Source of the DNA: Marsupella aquatica
Taxonomy: Eukaryota; Marchantiophyta
Direction: 5' to 3'
DNA: 64,000 nucleotides
Assembly: GCA_973895155.1 (NCBI GenBank)
Contig: OZ316898.1
Span: forward strand, 13,826,001-13,890,000
The position numbers and the translations under genes were made by a program. Positions 12,998 through 24,182 of the stretch are shown here, piece by piece (positions within the stretch are counted from its first letter, which is position 1; each line of letters begins with the position of its first letter). The notes beneath the pieces are model-generated. The model did no database searches and was not told the origin of the DNA. It was given only the letters and a program-made list of their open reading frames with translations.

Positions 12998-14299
12998 ATG
13001 GATTCGGATCTAGAAGCGAGCCCTCTTACGCTCATCCCTGCCGATATTCTGCAGGAAATTTTGAGCAAGTTGTCCTTCTCAGAACTCCTCAATCTCCGCA
13101 TTGTCTGCAAGAAATGGAGTAGCATGATCTGCTCACTCTACTTCGCTCCTCCATTCCACATTCCGAAGTGTGTACCTGTGCATTTCTTCAATGAAAAGCT
13201 TACGGTCTACAATTCTCGAACCAAAACATGGGAGGAGCATTCCCTGGCGTTCTTTCAGGACCATATTCGGACAACACGACTGGAGTTGGTGGCCACAGCA
13301 GGCGGTTTGATGTGCTTCGAAACCGACCAATCCAGCCAGCTTATTGTTTGCAATCCAATCTCAAAAATGTGGAGACTTCTCCAAATCCCTTGGGCAGGCG
13401 GAGCTCAACCTTCAAATTGGCCCTACGTGAATCTCATCTCGAGCTCTCTGTTCAATTTCTCAGCTGAGGATCGTGAGCGCAAATCAATGCTGCGGAAGAG
13501 AACTACAATTGTAGGTTTAGTGGTAGATTCTGTGGAAGGAAATCACTACAAAATTGTGGTTGCTTCCCTGAAGGATAATTCCACTAGCTCAACGGTGGTG
13601 TATGACTCGATGACGAGCTCTTGGAAGAAGGGAGCCAAAGCTCCAGAAGGGGGGGAATTTTCGGACGGCAACGCCATCTTCTGTAACGGATCACTCTACT
13701 GCCTCGTGAAGACGGAAACGTATAACGGGGAGCTCTTCAAGTATGATGTGAAAAGTGACAGGTGGAGCACACTTTCCCTGGACATATCCGTCATGAGGTG
13801 CAAGCTTATCGAGCATTGTGGCCGTGTGATCCTCGCTCAGAGAAATTCGTATTACTCGCACGAGTCGGCCTTTAGGTTTTTCCAGCTATGTGCCATGTCG
13901 CTGCGCAGATCCGAATCGAGAACATACAGTCCCGAACCAGGTGGCTTCGAGCCAGATCTATCAATGACACGATTGGAGGAGATGGATCTCATCGAGAATT
14001 TAAATCTCGACGCTGTGAGTATCAGCATAGTACTGGGGCACCTGACAAATGAGGGGAGAGTGTACTTGCTTGGGCAAAAGAACTTTCTCTACGTTCTCAA
14101 GCCTCCATACGAAGATGGGCTCAAGAAGAAGCGAACACTCGTAACAATCATCGACCTTTCAACTGGGTCCTGCGACGTTCTGCGTGAAATGATCGTTGCT
14201 TCAACGGCCTATGGTCCTGACGATCATTCTACTCCTGGGAAACATCGGATCGGAAGCGTGTTCCACCTGTTCTCTGCTTCCGTCACAGCTCAAGTATGA
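12998..14299 (+). CDS. F-box protein (kelch/FBA-type C-terminus)
   Basis: A 433-residue intact single-exon ORF starting at an ATG. Residues ~12-46 are a clear F-box (IPADILQEILSKLSF then LLNLRIVCKKW), the Skp1-binding module of SCF E3 ubiquitin ligases. The rest resembles F-box-associated or kelch-repeat folds: a GGLMCFET stretch followed by VCNPISKMWRLLQIP (~100-128), a VVYDSMTSSWKKG block (~198-211), a KYDVKSDRWSTLSLDI block (~247-262) and a VYLLGQKNFLYVL block (~350-362). By family knowledge it would recruit a substrate to an SCF complex for ubiquitination; the substrate is unknown. No signal peptide or membrane segment is seen. It is the only intact host gene in the window and has no gene neighbours. 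Confidence 0.9.
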   Translation: MDSDLEASPLTLIPADILQEILSKLSFSELLNLRIVCKKWSSMICSLYFAPPFHIPKCVPVHFFNEKLTVYNSRTKTWEEHSLAFFQDHIRTTRLELVATAGGLMCFETDQSSQLIVCNPISKMWRLLQIPWAGGAQPSNWPYVNLISSSLFNFSAEDRERKSMLRKRTTIVGLVVDSVEGNHYKIVVASLKDNSTSSTVVYDSMTSSWKKGAKAPEGGEFSDGNAIFCNGSLYCLVKTETYNGELFKYDVKSDRWSTLSLDISVMRCKLIEHCGRVILAQRNSYYSHESAFRFFQLCAMSLRRSESRTYSPEPGGFEPDLSMTRLEEMDLIENLNLDAVSISIVLGHLTNEGRVYLLGQKNFLYVLKPPYEDGLKKKRTLVTIIDLSTGSCDVLREMIVASTAYGPDDHSTPGKHRIGSVFHLFSASVTAQV

Positions 14300-16135
14300 T
14301 GGAAACTTGTCATCCGCGCTCTTGAATTGTACTGCATTGATAACCGTGAAGAGTCAAACCCCACGTCAATGCTTGAATCTTCGTCCTCCAGCGATAGCAA
14401 ATGTGTACTTGTCCCACCGTGGATGAGTTTACCGAGGCGACCAGCAACATAATTTACAGCTGAGCAGACCAAACCTACTTTGGGCTCTGATTCCTAAAAA
14501 GTTGTTTGGATGATCAGAAAGTGCCTACCATAGTACCATCGAAACGAGATAATGTAAGCGATCGTACAGTGAGTTGTCCCCGACTGTACAGCATGAAAAA
14601 CTGCTGTCAACGCGATTTTGTATAAACTGTATTCTGTAGAGAGTGTTCATTTTCAAGGAAGTGAGGAACAGTTCGAGTACCTATTCTAGCTTGATTCTGA
14701 ATGGGAATTCCCCACATGATTTATGCTGTTTCGGATATTTTTCTTTATACTATTATATTATTATTGTTTGAATATGGCAAGATGGGATCCTCTACCATGA
14801 ACAGCCCAAATACCGTGCATATACATCGTACATTCGTGTGGATACATAGTACAGGCATCAGACTCCCAACTCACACATTACTCACAGTCAAGCCTACTGT
14901 AGTTTCAAAAAAACATGTTACCAAAGAGATTACAGCCTATGGTGTAAGTTGTGAAGAAAAAAATTGTTTAGAGCAAAACACCATTGAGCGAAAATGCTGT
15001 TGAGTGGATTTAAATAAATATGTTAGCCATGCAAACCGATGGTTGTTGGCTGGCCATGCATTTGGGCAAGACCCACAGGCTGTCAGTGTGAAATGGAATT
15101 GACTCTGAAATGAGGGCATAAATTATTAGTTTGAGTACCCCTTGGTTACTTAAGTTGTTATTATTCAACAAGTTGGAGCCCTCAAGAGTTGCATGTTGGA
15201 ATATGTTGGAATATGGAGATGAAAAGACAAAAAGAGGAAATTTTTCATGGCAAAAGACCAAACATTCACTAGCTTGCTACTGACGTCACTACTATGTCCA
15301 TACAACCCATGTAACATTTCATACAATCCATGCAAAATATATATCACAATGCCCAAGAGCAAAAAATGTCAAACTGGGAGACTAAGATCTCAAAGGCAAA
15401 GCAACCCAATGAAGGGGAGGAAATTAGTTCGTGGACCCCTAGGCTAATTGAGTCCACTTTTCTCTTTGCTTTTCTCAACAACAAACCCTAAGCTTTCTAG
15501 TAGCTAAGTCATGTCTGTAGAAGATGTGTTGCCCAATTTGTCAATGTACTTTCAAATAATTATTTTGGAGATTTCACTACAGTCCGACTTTGGCAAGTTT
15601 TGAATTAGAGGTTAATAGCCTCATCATTCACCTTGACGCAACTATTCACCAAATGGAGAAAGGCAAAGCTTAAGCTTAGAGAAGAGAGAAGGTTGATTAG
15701 GAAGTGACATGTTGTGTTGGACAAGTAGGATAGATTTTACAGTTTGTATCGTTTAGATTAGAATTTCTCACAAAATCATTGTGGACCCATTCAGCAATGG
15801 CCTAAGCAGTTTGGCATTCCTTCAACTGTCACACTTTGCTTTGCAGGCCAGAGTTCACAGTGTGGTTATCACTAGTAGTTGTGTCACTTGCCTATCCAAC
15901 GATTAATACGTGCAAACCGTACTTTTCTTTGCTTAAACCGTTGGTATCGTATTACGGGGTCGTGAAGGGACGCTATTTGGAGGGTTTCCACACCTAAGGA
16001 TGAGTATGTTTGATTTCGCTCCCGGAAGTGTACTTTTTGATCAAGTCTACCGACTGGTCTCTCCGTTTTTGATCAAGTCCAAGGGACTGGTCCTACCATC
16101 TACAACTCACGTCCACCGGGTGAGTGCTGTCACCA
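14300..16135. other. intergenic region downstream of F-box gene
   Basis: Contains the presumed 3' UTR of the F-box gene, then A+T-rich DNA without recognisable genes. A short block, GCAGTTTGGCATTCCTTCAA then ACTTTGCTTTGCAGG (about 15,807-15,850), recurs near 18,630. No polyadenylation site can be chosen with confidence. Confidence 0.5.
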
Positions 16136-16152
16136 CCCCCCCCCCCCCCCCC
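16136..16152. repeat. poly-C tract
   Basis: Seventeen consecutive C in noncoding DNA. It is length-unstable by nature and a likely place for sequencing or assembly error. Confidence 0.9.
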
Positions 16153-16744
16153 TCGCTCATGGGCAAGCATACAAACGTTTACAATAAGATTTGAACACTA
16201 GTGACAAGGGCAAATGTTTCCACAACAAAACCGACCACATGTACTAGGGGAGGAAAACAAACAACACAAGCAACAACAAGTGACACACAAAATATTGGAA
16301 CCTAAGGCCAAATCCATATCTCTTCAAGTTGATGTTTCCCGTAACACATGCAAGGACAACCTGGCCTCCTGCCGTCTGCCCAACTCCTGTCTCCCGGGGA
16401 CAAGTGCTATGTTCTCCACCTCACTACTCTAGCTTGAACCTCTTCTAATCGGTGCGCTAATCACAAAAGCTACTCAAAAGCATCAAAGCACTACGCTGAG
16501 TTCCCCCTAACTACTCCGGGGCTCTCCCCTTAAATACTGAAAACAAACACACCAAAGCACCCCTCACGGGGTCACCACGATGCCGGCTACCCTAGCGGCG
16601 CCGCTAAAACCTTATCACCAACAGGTAAACATCACTAAACCCTAGCGGTATGCGGCACACACATACCCCTAAACCCTACCTAACTAAAGGACCCACGGTG
16701 CCTTCGACGGCGCCCCACAAAATCACTCTATAAATCGCAAAAAT

Positions 16745-17060
16745 ATAAGAGGCCCCGCAATTGCCGAAACTAGGTTCCCCTCTGATTTCACCTCTGAGCT
16801 CACTCCTGGGTAGCCCTGCTCCCCCTGATCATGAATCACCAAACCGCTCCCAAAACGGACATCGGACGACCAAGTTATGGTCATTTTAGTTTCCCATATC
16901 GACCAACTTCATCGGGCTCTAACTTGCTCAACCTGGCTCCATTTGAGGAGCGCCGTCTCTTGTTGGAATCAGCTCCGCAAGCTCTTTCCAACAAGCCTGT
17001 GAGTGCCCACTTCCAAAAAATTTCAAAGTCAAGAGGTCGTACAACCAAGTCCGTATGGCC
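16745..17060. repeat. LTR-like diverged duplication, copy 1
   Basis: Shares an ordered set of blocks with 17255-17735: CCTGATCA, a conserved AAGTTATGGTC / AAGATATGATC block, AGCTCTTTCCAACAAGCC, and TCGTACAACCA before GTCCGTA. The style (GGATTCAGCTC...GAGCTCTTTCCAAC) resembles plant LTR sequences. No TG...CA ends or target duplication were found, so this is best read as decayed retroelement DNA. Confidence 0.55.
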
Positions 17061-17254
17061 ACCCTAATCCTCCTCCTCACTCACGGTGCCATGGCTTGAG
17101 CCCTGTGAGTTGGTCTCCTCATCACTCTCAATTTGAGTGGATACCACTCCGCTAAACAAGGACTCACTTGAGTCCACCACCTCCTATCTTATCTATCTAC
17201 CCTGCCTACCAGCCTCAATCCTCCTGATCGCCGCCACCGGTCCGTTGTAAAAGG

Positions 17255-17735
17255 AGGGGGCCCCTATAATTGTTGAAACTAAAATTTTCTCAGAATTCAC
17301 TTCTGAAAACATATCTGAGGAGCCCTCCTCTTCCTGATCACGGCTCCATAAACGGTGCACAAAATGGAGGTCAAACGGCCAAGATATGATCGTTTAACTT
17401 TTCACGGGGCATCGTCTCCCTCCGTTTCGTCTGTACAACACCAGGGAGCCCCGGCTTTGCAAAACACGGATCATGGTTCCCCGTATGTGCTGCTACTTCC
17501 TCCTTCCCTTGCAAAGTCGGGACCTCCTGCAGTACGGACGTCCATACGGCCTCAAAAACCCCGTATTATCAAAAAACGCGATCTGTCGTATCTCCCCCAT
17601 CTTAGCTCCGTTTCGGCCGTGTGACAGATCGTTGGATTCAGCTCGGCGAGCTCTTTCCAACAAGCCCATAGACTCCTGATTTTGAGATGGCCAAAAAACT
17701 GATGTTCGTACAACCAGGGTCCGTACACACGTTGA
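17255..17735. repeat. LTR-like diverged duplication, copy 2
   Basis: Partner of 16745-17060 in direct orientation. The middle is ~150 bp longer than in copy 1. It is followed at 17,756-17,771 by a short GGGTTTAGGGTTTAGG. Open frames on both strands are incidental to the high G+C content. Confidence 0.55.
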
Positions 17736-18521
17736 AAGCAAGCACAAGAGGGAAAGGGTTTAGGGTTTAGGTATGGGTGGAAACCCCACAAGTGAGAATA
17801 GATAAAAAGGGAAGGAAGAAAGTGTGAGGGCCCTTTCTACGGATATGTTCTTTTACGGAGTGCCCCTCTACGGAGTGGGGAAGGGAAAGAGAGGAAAAAC
17901 CATGTGAGGACCACACAAAGGGTGAAGGGGAACACAAGTGTGGAAACCCCTTCCTTCTAAGGGCCCTCCCACCATCACTACTCCAAGATTGCCTAGTTTG
18001 TCGTTTTACGGGCATTGAGGTCCCTCAAGATGTCACTGTTTGATATAGACCTAAACCCAACTAGAAAACCTCAGTTTCGCATGGGGCTCATTGAGGGCGT
18101 CAAAATGAATCCAAAGATGACCATGTTTGGAATAGTACTAGTGCAGCAACGTCTGTTTTAAGTTTCAACGTTTTCTATATTTTAGTCATTCTTCCCGTTT
18201 TGCGCCTTACATGGAGCCTCCGACCAGCCCACACCTTGGCTCCAAGTCCTTGGGCTGCCTTGTGGCCTCCTTGTACCCCCTCAATGGTTCCCTTGTCATC
18301 CATCACCGCCTGGCACCCCTCTCAACTCCAGCCTCCGGTTGTCGCATCCATTTATTAGAACTAACAAAAATAAAAAATTTGAAAATCCAAAAACTTTACT
18401 ACACCTACTTGTCTTTCTACTTATATACGCAATTATAAGTCATCACTAAGTTACTATCGGGTTTAGGGCCCTGTCACAAGTTATCAAAATCATGTCTTTT
18501 TGCTACATGCAACCAAATTCT

Positions 18522-18815
18522 CAAGCTAAGAGTGTCGAAATTCAATCCAATGGCAAGTCCATTTGAAATTAGATGAATCTCTGATCAAATGAATTGTATC
18601 GGTTTGTTGAGTTCAAGTTAGGACCATAGCTTGCAGTTTGGCATTCCTTCAACTGTCGTAGGAATACTTTGCTTTGCAGGTTGGCTGGCATGCTTTCAAG
18701 CTAAGAGAGTCAAAATTCAATCCGTGGCAAGTGCATTTGAAACCAGATCAATGTCTGTTCAATCAAATGAATTGTATCAGTTTGTTGAGTTCAAGTTCGG
18801 ACCATCGCTAGCAGT
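18522..18815. repeat. ~176-bp-period direct duplication
   Basis: Two diverged copies: 18,522-18,645 and 18,698-18,815. Both run from CAAGCTAAGAG through AATGAATTGTATC(G/A)GTTTG and TTGAGTTCAAGTT to (T/A)GCAGTTT. The stretch between them includes the TTGGCATTCCTTCAACTGTC block also found near 15,810. Confidence 0.8.
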
Positions 18816-19034
18816 TTACCTTAATTGCAAAAGGCCGGAAATCTTACTCTAACTGCCAATTACCCTTTAACAAGGAAGTTATCAAGTTAGTTATTAATCA
18901 TTATTTACTATATGAAAAATACTTTTTAAATCTTTGAATTTAAGTTTTAAAATTGGATACATAACTAAAACGGTTACATAGTGACAGTTTTAACTGTCTT
19001 GCTCTTTGCATTTCTAATTTTTTACTTTTCTTTT

Positions 19035-19210
19035 TACGGCATGGCATCCCAAAATTTACAGCTAATTTGACACAAACACGAATGAACACTATAAGTTTGA
19101 TTCACAAAACTGATGAGTCTTGTTTGTTGCGGTTGTTGTTGACATGGCACACTATGGTGCCAGGAATTTTGGAAGGGACCTATCATGGGTTCCGTAAAGA
19201 GGGGAAAGGG
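19035..19210 (-). repeat. dispersed ~200-bp repeat, copy 1
   Basis: On the minus strand this copy reads GGTCCCTTCCAAAATTCCTG, then CACCATAGTGTGCCA, then ATTCGTGTTTGT and finally TTTGGGATGCCATGCCGTAA. The same ordered blocks occur at 20,165-20,305 (-), 27,597-27,765 (+) and, split by the large retroelement, at 31,095-31,113 plus 48,375-48,530 (+). No ORF or tRNA-like promoter is evident. Class unknown (SINE-like or a small DNA element). Confidence 0.75.
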
Positions 19211-20164
19211 CCCCAAGAAAAAACCAGTCAAGGGGTCCCAAACCAAATGCCGACAAAAATGTAACCTATGAAGGAGCCGTGCAGGCTAACACCTTACTGG
19301 CAAAGAATTGAAAAGCCTGGTAGAGCTCCGGAGTAAACTGCAAAGGAGGGTCCCGAAGTGGAACCTGACAGGAGGCCCTAAAACCAACTGCATCAGCCCT
19401 ACAAAGGAGGGTGAAAGTCTGGGCCCGCTAAAAAGCCACAGACACCTGTTGCCAAAAAAAAAGGTCATGAGGACCCCAAAATAGGGGGGAAAGGTCTCCT
19501 CTCAATACAATAAACAACATAGGCCCAAAGGAACTGATTGAAGGTAGGGTGGAGAACACCAAAAACCTCAATGGCAAAGGGGTAGAAAAGATCCCCCAGC
19601 TAGCAAACTGCATAGGCCTCCTCCTTGAGCTGGGCCGCCTTGGCAGCTGCAAGGCCAGGCACATGAGCGGCAACAACAACATGGCCCCCCCCTATAGGAT
19701 CAGCAACAACCACATCAATCCCCAAGAGCATGAACCCCAGCCCTAGAAAAGACCAGATCCGCCCGCCGCCGGTCAGGAAGACCATCCCAAGGGGGAAGAA
19801 CATGGTGACATGGAGCAAAATGTTATAGTGGCCAAAGTCTTAAATATGTTCTCTTGGTATTCCCATGATTGGGTTTTTTGCATTCCTTTGGTATTCCTCT
19901 GGCCATAGTGGCCAAAGGTTTTTTTTATGTTACACTAGTTAGAAGCTTAAGATTTCTTTCTACTCAAGGTTATTTCCAAAAAAATTCCAATTAAATAGAA
20001 ATTCAAACAATTTACCAGAAACACTGATATATCAATCACAAGCCATCCAAAGGTTATTTCAATTCACCCTTGTTTTACCCTTTTCTTTGTTTATTTCAAG
20101 ACAATATTCTTTTTCAATTTTCCATTGTTTTTATAGTTACAGGGTCTAAGTGTTTTTTTTTACC

Positions 20165-20305
20165 TTGTCTTAAACATGAATCTATTCATGTTGGCTCTTT
20201 TTGCATAACTGATCATTCTTGTTTGTGACCAATAGTGCTGATGTAGCTGCATGTGCTGCCCTGGATTTTGGAAGGAGCTCCCATAGGGGTCCTTAAAGAA
20301 TGTGA
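20165..20305 (-). repeat. dispersed ~200-bp repeat, copy 2 (diverged)
   Basis: Carries the minus-strand blocks GGACCCCTATGGGAGCTCC, TTCCAAAATCCAGGG and GTCACAAACAAGAATGATCA in the same order as copy 1. It is more diverged, and the terminal ATGCCATGCC block is not recognisable. Confidence 0.5.
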
Positions 20306-20673
20306 AGGAAAAATAATGCAATGTTGGATGCCTTTGCATTGCAACAAGACAATCCCGAGAACAATCCAATTTGGAGTGTAGATAGCACATAAAATGGGTA
20401 AAAAGAATAAAATGCGCTTGCATCGCAAAGAAAGCTAAGAGACAACAGAAAAATGAATTGGGATGTTCAAAAACTCATGGACACATGAATATAGGAGGGT
20501 GCTTCAAATAGAATAATTTTTTATCCATTAACAAGAAGCCTTAAAGGATGGGTCCAAGGCCTTAATTCTCTTTTTCAAAATTTTCTGATTTTCCAAAATG
20601 TCATAAAAAACAACACAAAAAATCATCATATAGGGAAAGGTCCTCTCAATGCTCTAACGCCCGCACCGGATAT

Positions 20674-20709
<36 letters not shown>

Positions 20710-20721
20710 ACGTGTTATTTA

Positions 20722-21005
20722 CCCTGGGGAATCACTCATTGGATTATTAGAACGGGGTGCGAACAAATGAAGGTTCTTTTTAATCTTGTTGGTGTAATAA
20801 TTATAATCAAAAATTTGTACTAAAGGCGTTTAAAAATCCAATTTTGGTAAAAATATTAGTTTTAATATTCAGCAAGGTATTTAAAAATTTGTCAAAGCCA
20901 TATAATCAAGGGTACAAGGGTATTTTTAATTGAATTTATTTTTTCAAATTTCATTGGTTTGTTCTCACGTGTTTTAGGGGTTTTACTCTAAGTGATTCCC
21001 CAAGG
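20722..21005. mobile_element. MITE-like TIR element F, 8-bp TSD
   Basis: A 284-bp element with inverted ends CCCTGGGGAATCACT (left) and CCTTGGGGAATCACT (right, reverse complement), flanked by perfect 8-bp direct repeats GTTATTTA (20,714-20,721 and 21,006-21,013). Inside each end lies a GTGCGAACAAA- or CACGTGAGAACAAA-like block. This recalls the CACGTGCGA subterminal block of elements A-D. There is no transposase ORF, so it is nonautonomous. The 8-bp duplication fits hAT- or Mutator-like transposition, but the superfamily is not certain. Confidence 0.85.
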
Positions 21006-21013
21006 GTTATTTA

Positions 21014-22010
21014 TAAAGGTTATGGAGGAGTTGACTGCGTAGAAGCTAGCATTTAATATTTCCGGACCTTGGATTTTCACACCATAATTAACACAATGCT
21101 TTAGACACAAGTTTTGTGGTGCGTCCCATGGCTCCCTAAACCCCAGAAACCCCCCTTCACAAGCCGATTCCCACAGGTTTCGCGCTTAGCGAGGCCGTTT
21201 TCGCGGCTTAGTGGCATGGGATGCTGCTAACTTCCTTCTACTACTACTATTAACATTTTACACACATATACTGGACAGATCCTTCATCGGGTCATGAGAT
21301 ACGTAGCCGGCCTAATCTAGGCCTTCCCTTGTCTTCCCCTCCTTCTTGTTAGGTATGATCCCCAATAGGCTTGGTTAAGCCGCTAAGACCTCTCTCAGCT
21401 CGACACATCCAACTCTCACTCCCTTGCTTACTTTCCTTCCTCTATTAGTTGATGTGGGCACTCTTCACACAAGTTAATGCAACACACAAATAGCAAAATG
21501 ACTCCTTCTGACTGAGTCATACCATGCACTTGTCATACAAACAGTACATCTCATACACAAGCTCTGCGAACTAAGCTGTGAGGCCAACTCTATTCAGCTC
21601 TTAGGCATGAGGAAACATGAATATACACAAGGGTCACTGTATGACTAACCTAGAGCTTCTCTTACTACTTGATCCCAGCCCGGCTGGTGCAACTAAAAAC
21701 TTGCTAAAGAAGAGGCCCTAAGCTCCCCGCTGCCCAGGTACTTATCCTGGTAGTGGATCCGCCTAATTCTTTGCAGCGTAAGCCTAATCTACCTAACTGA
21801 ATCTACCTAATTGAATCTACCTATGTACAGCGAGGCAGGAGTACAAGTGTTGCTCTTACCAGTGGAACCGCCATCCCACTAAGCTAAGTGTCAGGGCCGC
21901 CTCCTGGTCCTGATCCTAATCCTAAACTTAGAGATCTGAGCCCGCCCTGCCCACTCACGCCTTCTCCCTCCACGTCCGCCCTCCTTGAAAGGAGCGGCCC
22001 TCCACCACCG
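21014..22010. other. non-genic flank of the 22-25 kb broken gene
   Basis: C/T-rich on the plus strand, with no ORF of note. At 21,845-21,890 the minus strand reads TAGCTTAGTGG followed by GGTTCCACTGG. These resemble tRNA A- and B-box elements but are too close together for a tRNA. It could be the 3' non-coding part or decayed LTR of whatever element carried the gene at 22-25.5 kb. Confidence 0.4.
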
Positions 22011-24182
22011 TCATGGCAGCGGTGTCTGTTCCTTAGTGGACGCCCCCAACGCTTCCTCCTCAGCCACTGCCGTAGGTTCGTTCTCTGACAGATTACCTGC
22101 CCTTGACTGAGTCAACTCTCCATCGGCCTGACTGGGTCCACCCCCGGCATCGGCTTCAACAACAGCCTCGGCTGCGGCCTCCCCTGCACACTCAAGTGGC
22201 GGATTGGGTACCTCGGCTTCATTACCGAGTATCCTGGCCTCGGCTTTGTCATCCCCTTCTTCTAGGGTAGTTGGATACTCTGCCGTAACCCTGCCTGAGG
22301 TCGGTGCTGGGTTTACCTCCTTGGTGCCCACGGCCTGTGGAGCCGTATTAGTCCTTGACCCTGAAGGTTTCCGCTTCTTCTTCTTTTCTGGTTCGGCAGC
22401 TGGCCCCTTCCCCTTCCCACTTACTTTCGGCACTGGTGCAAATGGCGCGGCTTGTCCTTCGGCCAGTACCACTCCTAGTAACTTAGTGGCCTCAATTTGA
22501 GTTGGCCCTGATGAAGCCAAGCACTTAAATACTGCAGCTTGTTTCTTCAGCCGCTCCGTTTGGTTGTCGGCTCGTCGTTGTAAGTTCTCTAGCTTCCGCG
22601 TGTTTTCCTCCAACTCTTTCTGCACTTCGTCCAGGTCCTTGCGCGCCTCCTCCAGCTCCTTCTGGGCTTCCTCCAATTCCTGTTTAAACGTAGCTCTCTC
22701 CTCCCGGGTCGCTCTTAACTCCTTGTCAAGCTCTGCAATGATGACAGACTCCATCTGGTTCATCTTGGCGTAAGTCTGATCGAGCATATTGTCCTTCTCA
22801 CGCAGGTCGGCTTTGAAGCTGGCCGTCAGGGACGCAAGCTCCTGCTGCAGCGCAATAATCCCTTGATAGGATTTCCCTAACTCGGCCTCCTTCTGCTCAA
22901 GGGCTCCGCGGATAACCTCGAGCTCCCCCTTCAATGTCCTTTCCCTTCTCTGGGTCTCCGCCATGGCCCGGTTGTTGGTTGTTATGTGGGCCTCCTTTGC
23001 ATCCCTCAGCTCTCGCTTCCACTTCTCCCGCTCCTTGATCGCATCGGCCAACTCTCCTTGGGTTCGAGTCAGTTTATTCTCGATAATCCGATTATCAGAC
23101 TGTGCGGTATCCAATTGGCCCTGCATGATAGTTAGCTCATGCCGCTTAATCCGCAGCTCATCTTGGGCTTTCTTGGCCGCCCTCAGGTCTTTGATTTCGG
23201 CTTCCCTTGCCCTAAGCCGACGGATGACCTCGTCCTTCTTGCTTCTTTCCAAAGCCACCGCTTCTTCTAATTGGCGCTTCTCCAACATCTCCCTCTGAAA
23301 AAAGGGTCCTTGCTCCAACTCCTCCCCAAAGATGCTGAGCGCCAGCTCTCCACACATTTCCCCGTACTCCATGGCTCTATTTTTAGCATAGGTGGAGGAA
23401 GTAGAAGTCATCGGCATCATCCACCGCAGCCTTTGTTCCCAAGCCGCCTTGCGGATCTCTTCTATTGTGGCTGGAGGGATGCTTCATTTTTCTGCAAGCC
23501 GCTTGATGTCTTCTGGCCATTCTCCTCCTGGTAAATCCTTTTCTCTAGCCAGGGCTGCCTCCTCTTCCTCCCTGATTCGCTCCTGAAATTCCTGCACCGT
23601 CTGTTTTATGCCGTCAAAGCTCGGGGGAGCGACATCTGGTGGGGGAGACTCGGGGCTGCTCTGCTGGCTCGGGTCTCCTCAAACTACTCTTGGGAGCGTG
23701 GGGATGAACCGGCCACAGGTCCTTACTCCTGGAACATGATGATCCGACCCGTAGCCGGAGTCATCATTGCTGTAGTCCTCTACCGCCTCCTCCTCGGCTT
23801 GGACTACCGGCTTCTCCCGCTGTTCTCCTGGTTTTGTCATGAACACGGCTTCACCTCTCACCGGTCTTGGTTCCTCCTCCGGCTTCCGTGTTGATCTCTT
23901 GTTCTCCTTGTCGTGGCCGGGAGCTACGGCCTGCTTCTCCTCGGCTTCGGGACTTGAGGCTCCTACATACATCCGGACTCCCGGCTCGTGTTCCGGCCTC
24001 CTTCTCTCCTTGACCCCAGTAAAGGGGTTTTCCCTTGTAAGTCGGCTTAGGCCTACCTCTGGAGCAGTGTCCTGCATTGGTGCCGTTGCCATTGCCGTTC
24101 TCTTTTCCTTCTCCAGCAATTTTAGCAGATTCTGCATGCCTGGTTGCTGCATCGGCAAGTCTTCCGTCCTTGGCCTAAACAC
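22011..24182 (-). pseudogene. coiled-coil / basic-tract half of broken accessory gene
   Basis: Minus-strand reading frame interrupted by two in-frame TGA codons (23,679-23,681 and near 23,480). The upstream part is proline- and charge-rich. The main block of ~469 codons is a long coiled coil (about residues 40-300, heptad-rich with repeated KELEEARKDLDEVQ-type segments), followed by a basic KKKKRKPSG tract (likely nuclear localisation) and an acidic, Ala/Gly-rich tail. It shares a frame from 24,182 to 22,011 and continues the domain encoded just upstream after a one-step frame change. By analogy it is a retroelement accessory protein; I cannot name its function. G+C content is clearly higher than that of the flanks. 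Confidence 0.6.

Noticed and set aside
21845-21890. tRNA gene or SINE head on the minus strand (TAGCTTAGTGG plus GGTTCCACTGG)
   Set aside because: The A- and B-box-like words are only a few bases apart, no cloverleaf can be drawn and no tail or target duplication is seen.
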